Positions 11,255 through 20,951 of a stretch of DNA of 26,864 nucleotides are shown in pieces. The DNA lies in NCBI GenBank assembly GCA_003254885.1, contig QANT01008003.1, forward strand, positions 1 to 26,864. Reading direction: 5' to 3'. Source of the stretch: Purshia tridentata. Its lineage: Eukaryota; Streptophyta; Magnoliopsida; Rosales; Rosaceae. Made by a program: the position numbers and the translations under genes. The stretch's first letter is position 1. Every line of letters begins with the position of its first letter. The notes beneath the pieces are model-generated. The model searched no databases, had not been told where the DNA came from, and was given only the letters and a program-made list of their open reading frames with translations.

Positions 11255-11485
11255 TTTAACATCTTCTTAAAGCTTATAATGCTTACCCAGTTTCCCAAGG
11301 GGGTATGAAAGTATTTACTAGAATTTTGTTTTTCAAATCATTTTATTATTGAAGAAAAACTCTGTTGTTATATGAGAAGTTACAAGTCTTGGTTTGAATT
11401 GTTGAACAGATCAAATTGTACTTGCTGAGAAATTGAGGGTGATTGGATTTTGTTGCAGCCTGAGCCCATTGAGCATCCATATATT
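11255..11485 (+). pseudogene. Relic of OGDH intron 7 and final exon
   Basis: From 11255 the sequence follows OGDH intron 7 (6059-6432) with small deletions: shared CTTAAAGCTTATA, TACCCAGTTTCC, AGAATTTTG, TTGTACTTGCTG and AAATTGAGGGTGATTGGATT. At about 11455 it jumps to the last coding bases of OGDH exon 8: GCAGCCTGAGCC at 11455-11466 matches 6711-6722, followed by ATTGAG and a CATCC/TATCC difference. About 280 bp, including most of exon 8, is missing, with a short TG microhomology at the join. The piece cannot encode a working product. It shows that the duplicated block began inside the OGDH gene. Confidence 0.8.
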
Positions 11486-11537
11486 GAGTGGCTGGCTGCT
11501 AACCGGCCCATTAATGCACTCTTATAATCCCACTAAA

Positions 11538-11651
11538 ACTCCATTATCGTAGGTGTCAACATTGTGGCAGGTTGTCATCAAGCAGAAAATGAAGACTCCA
11601 TTATCGTAGGTGTCAACATTGTGGCAGGTTTTCATCAAGCAGAAAATGAAG
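11538..11651. repeat. 57-bp tandem duplication
   Basis: Copies 11538-11594 and 11595-11651 are nearly identical (ACTCCATTATCGTAGGTGTC starts each; one G/T difference in GGTTGTC/GGTTTTC). The unit corresponds to single-copy sequence around 7655-7720 upstream of transporter A, so it arose after the segmental duplication. Confidence 0.9.
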
Positions 11652-12160
11652 TAAGAGTAAGAAATCATCTCAACTGATCACTTTTTATCTCATTAATAAA
11701 GGTGGGATCTGCTTGCATGGAATTCATACAAGTGGGTCTCACCATCGTCCATGTCTATTATAATACGTTAATGGTAACAGTGCAACAGTCACATTCAACA
11801 AATTTTTACTAAAAATTAAGATAATATATAATGTGACAAGTGAAGATAATTAAAATAATTTTATTCGAAGAAGCAAACATGCTAGAATTGGTTTTGTCAA
11901 ATCTAAGACTGAAGGCCACTCTGAAACATATGCGATCCAAAGCATAATATGTTATTGAATCAATTCTCAGTTCTTGACACTCTTGTGGGCACAAGGATAG
12001 TGAATAGCGAGCAACACAGGGCCAAAGCAGAGCTTTAGCGTTTTCTGATACGACAAGCTAGAATAATATCTTACAGTTGCTTTCTAAACAGATTTGTGAA
12101 CTCTGTGTTTGCTTCAGGAACTCGTTTTATTCCTTAATTGTGAATTACATTAAAACTTAA
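11652..12160. other. Intergenic stretch unique to unit 2
   Basis: No gene found. It interrupts the alignment with unit 1 (about 7740-7750). The part 11728-11815 resembles half of the small MITE at 16749-16851: internal AAGTGGGTCT and a right end with CAGTCACATTCAACAAATTT. Otherwise nothing recognised. Confidence 0.4.
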
Positions 12161-12284
12161 AGCAAGGATTTAGTGCTGCATGACATAGGTCCTAGTTTAT
12201 TAAGCACAATAACTGAAAAGCACCTGAGATTTTCTACTTCCAACTTAACCGCGTGGACAAGTACACATTCAAGTATCATATATA

Positions 12285-12749
12285 GTTAATTACATTTAAA
12301 ATAATAAAATATTTTAATATTACATAGTAGTTAATGTGAATTTTCTTTTCTAATAAAGTTTAATAAGTTTTGAAATTTTATCCCACTTTAGTCATTAAGT
12401 TCAATCCACTTGTTGATGTCATCTAAAAAAAATTATTTATGGGCATAAAATTATGATGTTGTCCTTGATTTTAATTGGTTTATGGTATGTAAATGATGTT
12501 CAGGGTCTAGAAATTGGGTTTAGGGTTAGAATAAGAGTTTTGCCCAAAACCCGAGACCTAAACCTCAAACCATTTTGTTATATAGCAGTCAAATACAAAT
12601 TTAGTACAAATCTAAATATGCATAGTAATATTGTATATTTATTGATATATTGTCATTTTTTTTAATCAACAGTGACTAAAATGAAATTATAAAAAATGCA
12701 TTGATTAATATTTAACTTTAAAAATTTTATTAGTTTATTTATAATTGAC
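12285..12749. mobile_element. 465-bp foldback/MITE-like element in unit 2
   Basis: The ends are inverted: GTTAATTACATTTAAAATAA at 12285 corresponds to GTCAATTATAAATAAACTAA read backwards from 12749, and similarity runs about 50 bp. Further inward CACTTTAGTCATT pairs with the reverse complement of the AGTGACTAAAATG segment at 12671-12683. The centre carries TTTAGGGTT and CCTAAACC arms. The matching site in unit 1 (about 7880-7895) is uninterrupted TA-rich DNA. Flanks TATCATATATA and TCTACTATATA could be a decayed 11-bp target duplication. No coding capacity. Confidence 0.65.
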
Positions 12750-13919
12750 TCTACTATATAATCGTATATGGTGGTTCCAATAATTAAGAATTGTGGGTAC
12801 CCTACCACAGCATTAAACATCAAAATGGATATGGATAATATAAGCAAGTGTGGAAGTATGAGATGGAAGTCATTTTTTAGTTAATTAAATTTAAATATTG
12901 TGACACCCTCTACTTAATTAGTCTAGAGCCACTAATTTGGTCTGGGCATTTAATCCAAAAAATAAAAAATAAAATTGGTCTGGGCATCAGTGGATTTTAG
13001 GAGTACAAGTTACAACTCTCATATATTGGCATCTTTTAAATGGGAAACATATATATGTTAGTTAATTGACTTCTCTGAGCCATTTACGCAGAAACGTACC
13101 TCTCTCTCTTTTTCTCTGAGGTGAATGTGAACAAGAAGGGGAATCAGAACATATATAGTCACTAGTTCAAATAAAGCTACAGCAAGTGCGATCAATAAGA
13201 TCTGATTCGGATATATAGTCTGGCTGATGGCATTCATCCTTGTAAATTTATCAAATTGATAATGCATGAATGACACTTTGATAGACAGGTGTGCTGAATT
13301 TGTCCCAAAAAATATTCTTGATCTCTAAGCATGCATGCATACCTCTCACCAATTCTATCTTTTTCCCACTTTATTCATAAAGCATACACGCATAAATGTT
13401 CATATATATATATATATATATAAAAATTCAAGAGAAATATGGCATGATTGAATAACTCACATAGAAAGTCAATTTACAAAGAATGATGGACTAATTAACT
13501 CCTGGTGGTGTGAATGCGCAAGAATGCAAGATACTTGTCAATAAAAAATCTTCACGTATAGTTGGTTTAATGCATATATTGAAAAACACAATACAAGATG
13601 TAGAACAAAACCAAATTCGATTCCTGCTAGCTAGCATAGCACCTATTACTCTCAAACTCGTTTTTGATATGATGTAATCACATCTAAGCCAACCCCACCA
13701 AGCCGCCATATATATATGGCTTGAAATACATGTTGGTTTTGTGCAGTGATTTCACTAGCTCCTTAGATATGAATCATTTGGTGCTTGATGTACATACATA
13801 TTTGAAATGGCCGGCCTCTTTCTCTCGGTGGCCGGAATGGTATTTCAGTATTACTTCACCTAGCTAGTGGATTCCCTAGAATATTCAAGACCAAGACGTT
13901 TAAATAGGTTACCATGCAT
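12750..13919. other. Upstream region of transporter B
   Basis: No gene found. It is broadly collinear with 7880-8910 before transporter A. Local features: a TA microsatellite at 13402-13421, a perfect 16-bp palindrome GCCATATATATATGGC at 13705-13720, and a ~75-bp segment near 13815-13885 with inverted GGCCGG motifs not present in unit 1. Confidence 0.55.
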
Positions 13920-13921
13920 TA

Positions 13922-13928
13922 TATAAAT
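13922..13928 (+). promoter_or_regulatory. TATA box of transporter B
   Basis: TATAAAT within ATTATATAAATG, 128 bp before the ATG. It is in the same context (GTGCAGCTTCTTATTCATTT, GCTAGCTAGCTTTT) as the TATA box of transporter A. Confidence 0.65.
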
Positions 13929-14055
13929 GCGTGCAGCTTCTTATTCATTTTGCTCATCATCATCAGTAGCTAGCTAGCTTTTCAAAACAGTGAGGGATAC
14001 AGAGGAAGCAAGCAAGACAGAGTTTAATTAATTTAGATCACAAAGTACTAAAATT

Positions 14056-15811
14056 ATGTTCTCTAAGGAGTCCATGGCGGGGATGATGAATCGAGCAAAG
14101 CCATTTGTGGTTGTGATTCTGATGCAATTTGGGTTTGCAGGACTGTCCATAATAACAAAGTTTGCTCTAAACCATGGGATGAGCCAACATGTATTGGTTG
14201 TCTACAGGCATGCTGTGGCCACTGCCTTTATAGCTCCTTTTGCCATTGTCTTCGATAGGTATATATATATGCTCTCTCTCTGTCTCTCAATTTTTTGCAT
14301 TTGAGTACATGTTGAGAGATGAAAAAACTAATTATTAATGTTCTTGCAGAAAAGTAAGGCCAAAGATGACCTTGTCTGTCTTCGTTAAGATTTTGTTGCT
14401 CGCCTTATTAGAGTTAAGACTCGTGACCACTAATTAAGCCACATGTTTTCCAGCTTCCCAAAAAAAAAAAAAGGGTTACGTCTAATATATGATATATCTA
14501 ACTAATCAAGTTATCTACTCTTGTATTTATATATTAGGCCTGTAATCGACCAGAACTTGTTCTATACTGGGATGAAGTTTACAACAGCAACTTTTTCTTC
14601 TGCCATGTGCAATGTTCTTCCTGCCTTTGCATTCATAATGGCTTGGATTTTTGGGTATCTCTCTGTATTCATTGCGTATTTCTATTTCCTACTATATTGG
14701 CCATGCTAATTGCATGGTTCGACAAATGTGGAATTACTTAGTTTGACTAGTTTTCTTTTATTTTTTATTCTTTTTAAGGCTTGAGAAGGTTAATATTAGA
14801 AGACTGCATAGCCAGGCAAAGATATTGGGGACCATAGTGACTGTGGGAGGAGCTATGCTTATGACTCTAATTACTGGACCCATTTTGAATCTTCCATGGA
14901 CAAGAAGAAATAGCCAACAGGAATCTACAAGTGCCACAAATAAGCAAGACCCCATAAAGGGTTCTCTCATGATCACAGCTGGATGCTTCTGCTGGTCTAG
15001 TTTCATCATTCTACAAGTAATAAATCCCCAATCTTTCAGTGAAATTTGTAGCACTAAAATTTTATGAAATTTGATCTAGTGCTATTATCAATAAGATAGA
15101 TGAACCATAAACCATTGATCAATTAATAATCCATAATTATCATCCTCTCATTATATTAAACTAAATTATTTTGTAGGCAATTACAATCAAAGCATACCCT
15201 GCTGAGCTCTCTCTAACGGCTTTAATATGCTTGATGGGTGCGGTTGAAGGCATTGTGGTGGCCTTAGCTTTGGAATGGCATAACCCTGCAGCTTGGTCCA
15301 TACATTTGGATTCTAAGCTGTTAGCTGCTGTTTACAGTGTAAGAAGTACTTCTGAATTTAAGTGTTCTGGTTAAATCTTGTTGCAGGCCTACATATATGT
15401 ATATGTAATTTACAGCTTGAAGTTGTTTTGATGCAGGGAGTAGTATGCTCAGGTGTCACTTATTATATTCAAGGAATGGTAATGAAGGAAAGAGGACCTG
15501 TTTTTGTGACTGCTTTTAATCCTCTAAGTATGATTATTGTGGCCATTATTAGCTCCTTCTTGTTAACTGAGATAATGTACTTAGGAAGGTTTGCGCCAAT
15601 CTCTTTTTGGAATACCTTGGATTTATTTAATTCTTCTTTTAACAGAAAATATATATTTGATGATAATTTAATATTGTGGCAACTGTTTGTTTGCAGAGTA
15701 ATTGGAGCAATGGTGGTTGTGACTGGCCTATATATGGTTCTGTGGGGTAAGAGGAAGGATAAACTTCCGTCAGAACCAGATCATACAGATGAAGTAGCTA
15801 CAACAGTTTAA
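14056..15811 (+). CDS. UMAMIT/WAT1-related (nodulin MtN21/EamA family) transporter B
   Basis: Close duplicate of transporter A (roughly 85-88% identical protein by eye) with the same exon plan: 14056-14258, 14350-14412, 14538-14654, 14779-15016, 15177-15338, 15437-15588, 15697-15811; 349 aa, all GT-AG. Motifs are as in A: AKPFVVVILMQFGFAGLS, PVIDQNLFYTGMKFTTATFS, LEKVNIRRLHSQAKILGT, GCFCWSSFIILQ, TYYIQGMVMKERGPVFVTAF, VIGAMVVVTGLYMVLWGK. One codon is gained in the loop after NLPWT. Residue 128, split by intron 3, is Gly (GG/G) where A has Lys and C has Arg. Substitutions cluster in helix 1-2, the central loop and the last helices. Substrate unknown. The gene looks fully functional and lacks the overlapping uORF of A. 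Confidence 0.93.
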
Positions 15812-16748
15812 CAAAACCAGATCATTGTGGCAACTGATAATAAGATGCTGATATGATCTTTCTCAAAGATCAAGGTGGTCCAAAATATATATTATAACTA
15901 CGTGGAGTTTGACCTCTGCTGTGTTGTATTTTTATAAAAGAAATTGAAGTAGAGATGTAAGTCCATTCCCAGCTATCATATTACACAAAAAGACAAAAGA
16001 AATTGTTATTACCAAAGTTGAATGAATATATTTGGATTTCATTTTTAACCAAATGTGCTGTGCATTTGGAATGATAGACATCTTCCCACCATGTTCCACA
16101 ATTTGGGAAGAGAATCAGGAGATAAAGGGAAAAAAAGAAAGTCAAATAATCGAAACCATAAAGTTATTGCCAACTTTCCGTAAAGAAAAAGTTGATTAAT
16201 AGTAGCATGCTCATGGAACATTAACACTGAAAATATACCAAGAATTTTCGCCTACATGACGAAGATGCACGACATATAGATGCATTATGTCTCTTCAATG
16301 TTGCATGTCGATCGCGTTAACTTCAGCATACGATTAATTCACCATATGCAGTTAACATCTCATAAGTGAAAAACTTTAAAAAATATACAGCTTTAATATT
16401 AAACAAAGTTTTGCTCACTCTGTTCATCATGATCTGTGTATCAGTGTATGCCCGTCACATGTGAGGTGGCGTGCACTGATTGCTCAATAATATCAATTTA
16501 GACGAATTTGATGGACAAGGCCAAGTCATTGGTCATATAATCACAAACGACTTCTTTGTACAGTAATGCACTGATATTCATATTTGTTTGCCTGAAATGC
16601 AATCCACTCTAAAGACGAAAATTCAAGCCCTGCATAAATGCTGCTTGTTTCCACAGTACTGCTATAAAATCACACTCAAATAAGTTATAATGCAGGATCC
16701 AAGATAGCTCCTGATATGGATTATTGGGATGAATTACCATTTAATTTA
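15812..16748. other. Transporter B 3' flank, ~0.9 kb without counterpart in unit 1
   Basis: After about 40 bp similar to the transporter A 3' end (CATTGTGGC, ATAAGATG, GATATG), the alignment with unit 1 is lost until 16852. No coding gene or clear terminal repeats seen. It is either an old insertion in unit 2 or a deletion in unit 1. Confidence 0.4.
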
Positions 16749-16851
16749 GAGAAATTTTTGTATGTGACTGTCCCATATGACAATATATAAAAGTGGGTCC
16801 TATATATGTTGTGACTTGTCATGTGACCGTCACTTACAATAATTTTTGCTC
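16749..16851. mobile_element. 103-bp MITE with ~35-bp terminal inverted repeats
   Basis: Left arm 16749-16783 (GAGAAATTTTTGTATGTGAC...) is the imperfect reverse complement of right arm 16817-16851 (...GTCACTTACAATAATTTTTG). The 33-bp middle contains AAAGTGGGTCC. Alignment with unit 1 resumes immediately after 16851 (AAGTAGGCTGCA versus AAATAGGTTGCA at 10955), which defines the right end well. No ORF. Confidence 0.7.
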
Positions 16852-17606
16852 AAGTAGGCTGCAAATGAATGGACTGCAACACAAAGTGAGGATGTATATA
16901 TGGTTGAATTAGATCAAGTCTAGCTAACCTAAGGCACCTAAGTGAAAGATGATAAGGGTTAATTTGGCACCACTAGCTAGTGCATTGATACCTATATATA
17001 GTAAACAAGAATTGAGCCACTCAATACCAAACATGTATTAATTTGCTTGCACTCTTTAACAAAAAAAGCACCAGATATTAGTCACCAAAATTTTGAGGCT
17101 ACTCCAACCCCATACAAATTTGGTATTCTATGGACTGTTGCCTACAAGGTCAATTTAGCCTACACATATATACAAATTAAGTTTCATCACTTAGTATTAG
17201 GATATTAGCCTTAGATTCTTAGTCTGTTGGTAACAGGGTCTCTTTCATAGGACTCATTTTCCAACCACCCTCCTATAATTAACTAAATGAATTATGGAAT
17301 AATGCTCAGATGATGAGGTAGAATAGTGTTGATCACCACTGCATGCTTCCACAATTTTTGGTGCGATATTATTACGTTGGAATGAACCCAACTAAAACCC
17401 TGACTTTGTAGCCATAAATTGCTTAGTGCAATAAGTAATCTTATTAATTAGCAACCATGGTTTTTTGCTACTTTTGATGCCAAGCAGAAATTGGGTTATT
17501 GCTTTTTCAAGGAATAGTTTTCCAATTCACTGCATGAAGAAGAGTACTTGAATTTGAAGGAAAAAATTTTACAAGGCATGAGAAAAAAAAAAGAAATTGG
17601 GCTATC
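16852..17606. other. Right end of unit 2 and upstream region of transporter C
   Basis: 16852-17160 is the counterpart of 10955-11250. From 17160 to 17606 the DNA is not seen elsewhere in the window and leads into the transporter C promoter. No gene found. Confidence 0.5.
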
Positions 17607-17617
17607 TATATATAAAA
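17607..17617 (+). promoter_or_regulatory. TATA box of transporter C
   Basis: TATATATAAAA lies 74-84 bp before the ATG at 17691. Spacing would leave a leader of about 45-50 nt. Confidence 0.55.
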
Positions 17618-17690
17618 TCAAGTATCTGCTCTACATCCTATATTCTCATTAGCTTTTCATGGTTGAGACTTGAGAGGGAAAACTCAAAAA

Positions 17691-17942
17691 ATGAAGTTTT
17701 TGGAGTCCTTGACTGACATGATCCGCCGGGCAAGGTTAACTTTAGCTGTGATTTTCTTGCAGTGTGGCTCTGCAGGTTTGTCCATAATTGGTAGGTTTGC
17801 TCTAAACCAGGGGATGAGCCATTACATATTCGTAACCTACCGAATGGCCATTGCCACTGCCATCATTGCTCCTTTTGCTCTAATTTTGGATAGGTCTCTC
17901 TCTCTCTCTTTCTCTTTCTCTATCTATCTATCTGTCTATCTA

Positions 17943-18001
<59 letters not shown>

Positions 18002-19712
18002 CTTTAAAGATAATCTCTCTCCATCTCTCTCTAAATGTTTTCTTGTCATACAATCTAACATATTTTGTTGCTAGACTGTCAATAGGAACCACTGACTAGG
18101 TAGAATCATGCACGACTATAATGCAGTTATGATTCACAGTTTAGAAATTAACATATTAATAATCGGCGAGAGAACATTACCCAATATGTATGTATATAAT
18201 ATGGCTTTAGAAGATTAAGCAATTACTATCAACACTCTTACTTAAGAGTTAAGACTCACCAGGAATTCAAGGCCAAGGATCACATTCTCCATCATTGCCA
18301 AGACAATGTTGCTCAGCCTTTTCGAGTAAGAATGTTAATCTTTATCCCACAATGTGTCACTTGCTTAAGCCACTAATTAAACTGTATTGTCATTCTCAAT
18401 GCAGCCCTGTGCTTGACCAGAACCTGTTCTACATGGTCTTGAAGCACTCTACAGCAACCTTCACATCTGCAATGTTCAATATTCTTCCAGCATTTGCATT
18501 TTTGATGGCTTGGATCTTTAGGTATTAAGTACTCCTAACACACAGATAAACAAGGAGGTGAGGGTAATTATGAACTTACAACTCTGTATTGAGGGCTTTG
18601 TAGGCTTGAGAAGGTTAACATTAGGAGACTGCATAGCCAGGCAAAGTTGCTGGGGACAATAGTCACAGTTGGGGGGGCGATAGTACTGACTCTAGTTAAA
18701 GGACTTGCTCTGAGTTTGCCATGGGCCAAAGGAAAAGATCAACACCATTATCAATTGAAAAGTGATTCAGAGAACAAAGATCTTGTTAAGGGTGCTCTAC
18801 TCACTACAGCAGCTTGTTTCTGCTGGTCTTGTTTCATGATTTTGCAAGTAAGAAATCCCAAGAATTTGCATTCAAACATTTTCTAAAAATTAGATACCGT
18901 AAGATGGATAAGAAAACACAAAGCAAGATTTGATGGTGAATTTTGATATACAGGTAATTACACTAAGAGCATACCCTTGTGCACTTTCCCTCACAGCTTT
19001 TATATGCTTTTGGGGTATGGTGGAAGGTGCAATACTGGCCCTTGCAATGGAATGGGGAAAAGATGCAGCAGTCTGGTCCATACACTTGGACATCAAACTT
19101 TTAGCGGCTCTTTATGGGGTAAGAAATCTTTATTAATAATTCAACTATGGAAAGAGCATTTCAGAGATGTATGTTTCAGATGATATCCAATTATACACAC
19201 TGATGATGTTTTCATGCAGGGAATACTCTCTGGGGTTTGTTATTTAATTATGGGAATTGTAATGAAGGAAAGAGGACCTGTTTTCTATTCTGCTTTTAAT
19301 CCCTTGGGCACATTGATTGCTGCAACTTTGGGTTCCCTTATTTTAGCTGAGAAAATGTACTTTGGGAGGTATGCATTGCTTTCTCTCCTACACCCATGCC
19401 TATTATATCTGCATAATAGTTACAGCAACAAACAACAATGGGATAGGTCCTATAATGAAATAATAAATTTTGTTTTTGAGAATTATGTCTTATAATTTAA
19501 GATTTCATGCACTATGGGCTGACACAGTTAACCACTATATGGTTTGTAGTCTTATTGGAGCCATTATCATTGTTGTTGGCTTATATCTGGTACTATGGGG
19601 CAAGAGCCAGGACCAACCTTCATCTCAATCACAGGGTGAGAATGATAATGACTTGGATGAAGCACCAAATGATCAACAGACAACTGAAAGTCCACAGCAA
19701 ATAGGAGTATGA
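17691..19712 (+). CDS. UMAMIT/WAT1-related (nodulin MtN21/EamA family) transporter C
   Basis: Third, more divergent family member, 367 aa. Exons: 17691-17893, 18263-18325, 18405-18521, 18604-18847, 18954-19118, 19220-19368, 19550-19712; exon 1-3 lengths (203, 63, 117) equal those of A and B. The start is the ATG MKFLESLTD; the frame continues upstream only to a TTG at 17670. Motifs: LTLAVIFLQCGSAGLSIIGRFALNQG (helix 1; split here as LTLAVIFLQCGSAG then LSIIGRFALNQG), PVLDQNLFYMVLKHSTATFT, NILPAFAFLMAWIF, LEKVNIRRLHSQAKLLGT, ACFCWSCFMILQ, CYLIMGIVMKERGPVFYSAF, LIGAIIIVVGLYLVLWGKSQ. The C-terminal tail is longer and rich in Gln, Asn, Asp and Ser. Substrate unknown. Intron 1 carries a large CT microsatellite right after the donor. 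Confidence 0.92.
17894..17997. repeat. CT/TATC compound microsatellite in intron 1 of transporter C
   Basis: The donor GT is followed at once by CT repeats, a TATC-type block (17921-17948) and an uninterrupted CT run (17949-17997). Introns 1 of A and B also have short CT runs shortly after the donor, so the tract looks like an expansion of an ancestral feature. Confidence 0.93.
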
Positions 19713-20400
19713 GAAATTCAAGTCATGGAGTTGCTGCTGTCCATACATGGATACCAGAGTGAGGCCTGTCTGTATGTAGAAGAACTTGGAAGGGGACCAA
19801 CTTTAAATTTGGGTTTGAATACCAAAAATGTTCCACGCAATTAGGCATCATCGCCATTTAGATTCTGGGCAATCACTTTCTTTTTAATTTTTGAAGTGCA
19901 AGGTTAATGTAAAAATATTTATGTTCGTAATTTCTGTTCACTTTTGTAGTCGTCTACTTTTACTTTTTAAGAATATCTTTCGCGTGCTTCCACAAATGAC
20001 CCTTCAGCATCTAGTTGATGGGCTTTAATCTAACTCACTGGCCCATAAACCCTCCAGACCGTAGATCCTTTAATCTAGTTGATGGGCTTTCACATGCCGT
20101 CAATGTGTCAATGAACTAGTCAACATCACTCTAGACCAACCTTGGACCGACTCATGACCCCGATTTTGATGGATAGACAGGCAATCGAACAATCAGGTCT
20201 CCAAACCACGATTTTATATACTTGAGTTTGCACATTTTTCTTCTCATTACACACTCTTCCCAAATTACAAGTTCAACTCGATTCTAAATTACCATAAAGG
20301 ACAAATATTATTATTATTTTTTTTAAAACCCAACAAACCACCCAAGACTCCCAGCCTCCATCCCTACCTCCTGCCTTGCCATCGCCTTCCTTGCCGGCAG
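19713..20400. other. Transporter C 3' flank and intergenic DNA
   Basis: Likely 3' UTR up to about 19900, then non-coding DNA. A short direct repeat TCTAGTTGATGGGCTTT occurs at 20010-20026 and 20074-20090. Nothing else recognised. Confidence 0.4.
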
Positions 20401-20405
20401 TCAGT

Positions 20406-20611
20406 ACACTCCTCCATCTCTCTCTTTCTCTTTTTCTCTTTTTTTCTCTTGGTGTCCGACAATGGAGGTGCGAAAGAGACGGAGAGGGAGAGGAAGAGAG
20501 AGAAAGAGAAAGAAAAAAGAAAAGAAAAGAAAGAAAGAGAGAGAGAGAGAAAGAGAAAGAAAAAAGAAAGGAAAGAGAGAAAGAAAGGGAAAGAGAGAGG
20601 GGGAGGAGTGT
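20406..20611. repeat. Pyrimidine/purine inverted repeat with a 128-nt pure purine tract
   Basis: ACACTCCTCC (20406-20415) begins a pyrimidine-rich arm to 20450. A purine-rich arm ends in the exact reverse complement GGAGGAGTGT (20602-20611). Positions 20481-20608 contain only A and G. Flanks also show weaker inverted similarity (AGCCTCCA at left, TGGAGGCT at right), so the foldback may extend over about 20355-20705. Long open frames here on both strands are low-complexity artefacts. Confidence 0.8.
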
Positions 20612-20865
20612 GCCAACCGCCAGCAGCGAGTCAGAATGCAGGGTGCAGGCTGGGTTGGCAGTGGTGGAGGCTGTGTGCAGAGGAATCGGGTGGGGGTGGA
20701 GGCTAGGTGTTTTTTTTACTTAGTGTGGGTGCGGGTATGGATATTTTGAAATTTTGGGGGTGTTTATTAAAACATTATAAAATTTAAAAAGTGATATAGA
20801 GTCTGTAGGAGTAAATAGTGTGTAAGAAGAGGAAACAGGGTGTGCAAATAGCAGCACGCAGTACT

Positions 20866-20951
20866 CAACCAACATAAGCATAGTGAATCAACCGACATAA
20901 GCACAGTTAACCAAGCAACACAGTTAATCAATCGGCATAAACTATAGTCAG
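20866..20951. repeat. 23-bp degenerate minisatellite, four units
   Basis: Units begin CAACCAACATAAGCATAGTG (20866), CAACCGACATAAGCACAGTT (20889), CAAGCAACACAGTTAAT (20912, six bases shorter) and CAATCGGCATAAACTATAGT (20929). Confidence 0.75.

Noticed and set aside
12515..12532. Telomere-like TTTAGGG motif
   Set aside because: Only about one and a half units are present, in the centre of the foldback element; not an interstitial telomeric array.
12453..12665. 70-codon ORF inside unit 2
   Set aside because: It lies inside the 465-bp foldback element and has no recognisable motif.
17670..17690. Upstream extension of the transporter C frame
   Set aside because: The first codon is TTG; the first ATG is at 17691 and matches the expected N-terminus.
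20376..20749. Arg/Glu/Lys-rich and Ser/Leu/Phe-rich ORFs on both strands
   Set aside because: They are translations of the low-complexity purine/pyrimidine tract in several frames, with no gene-like composition.
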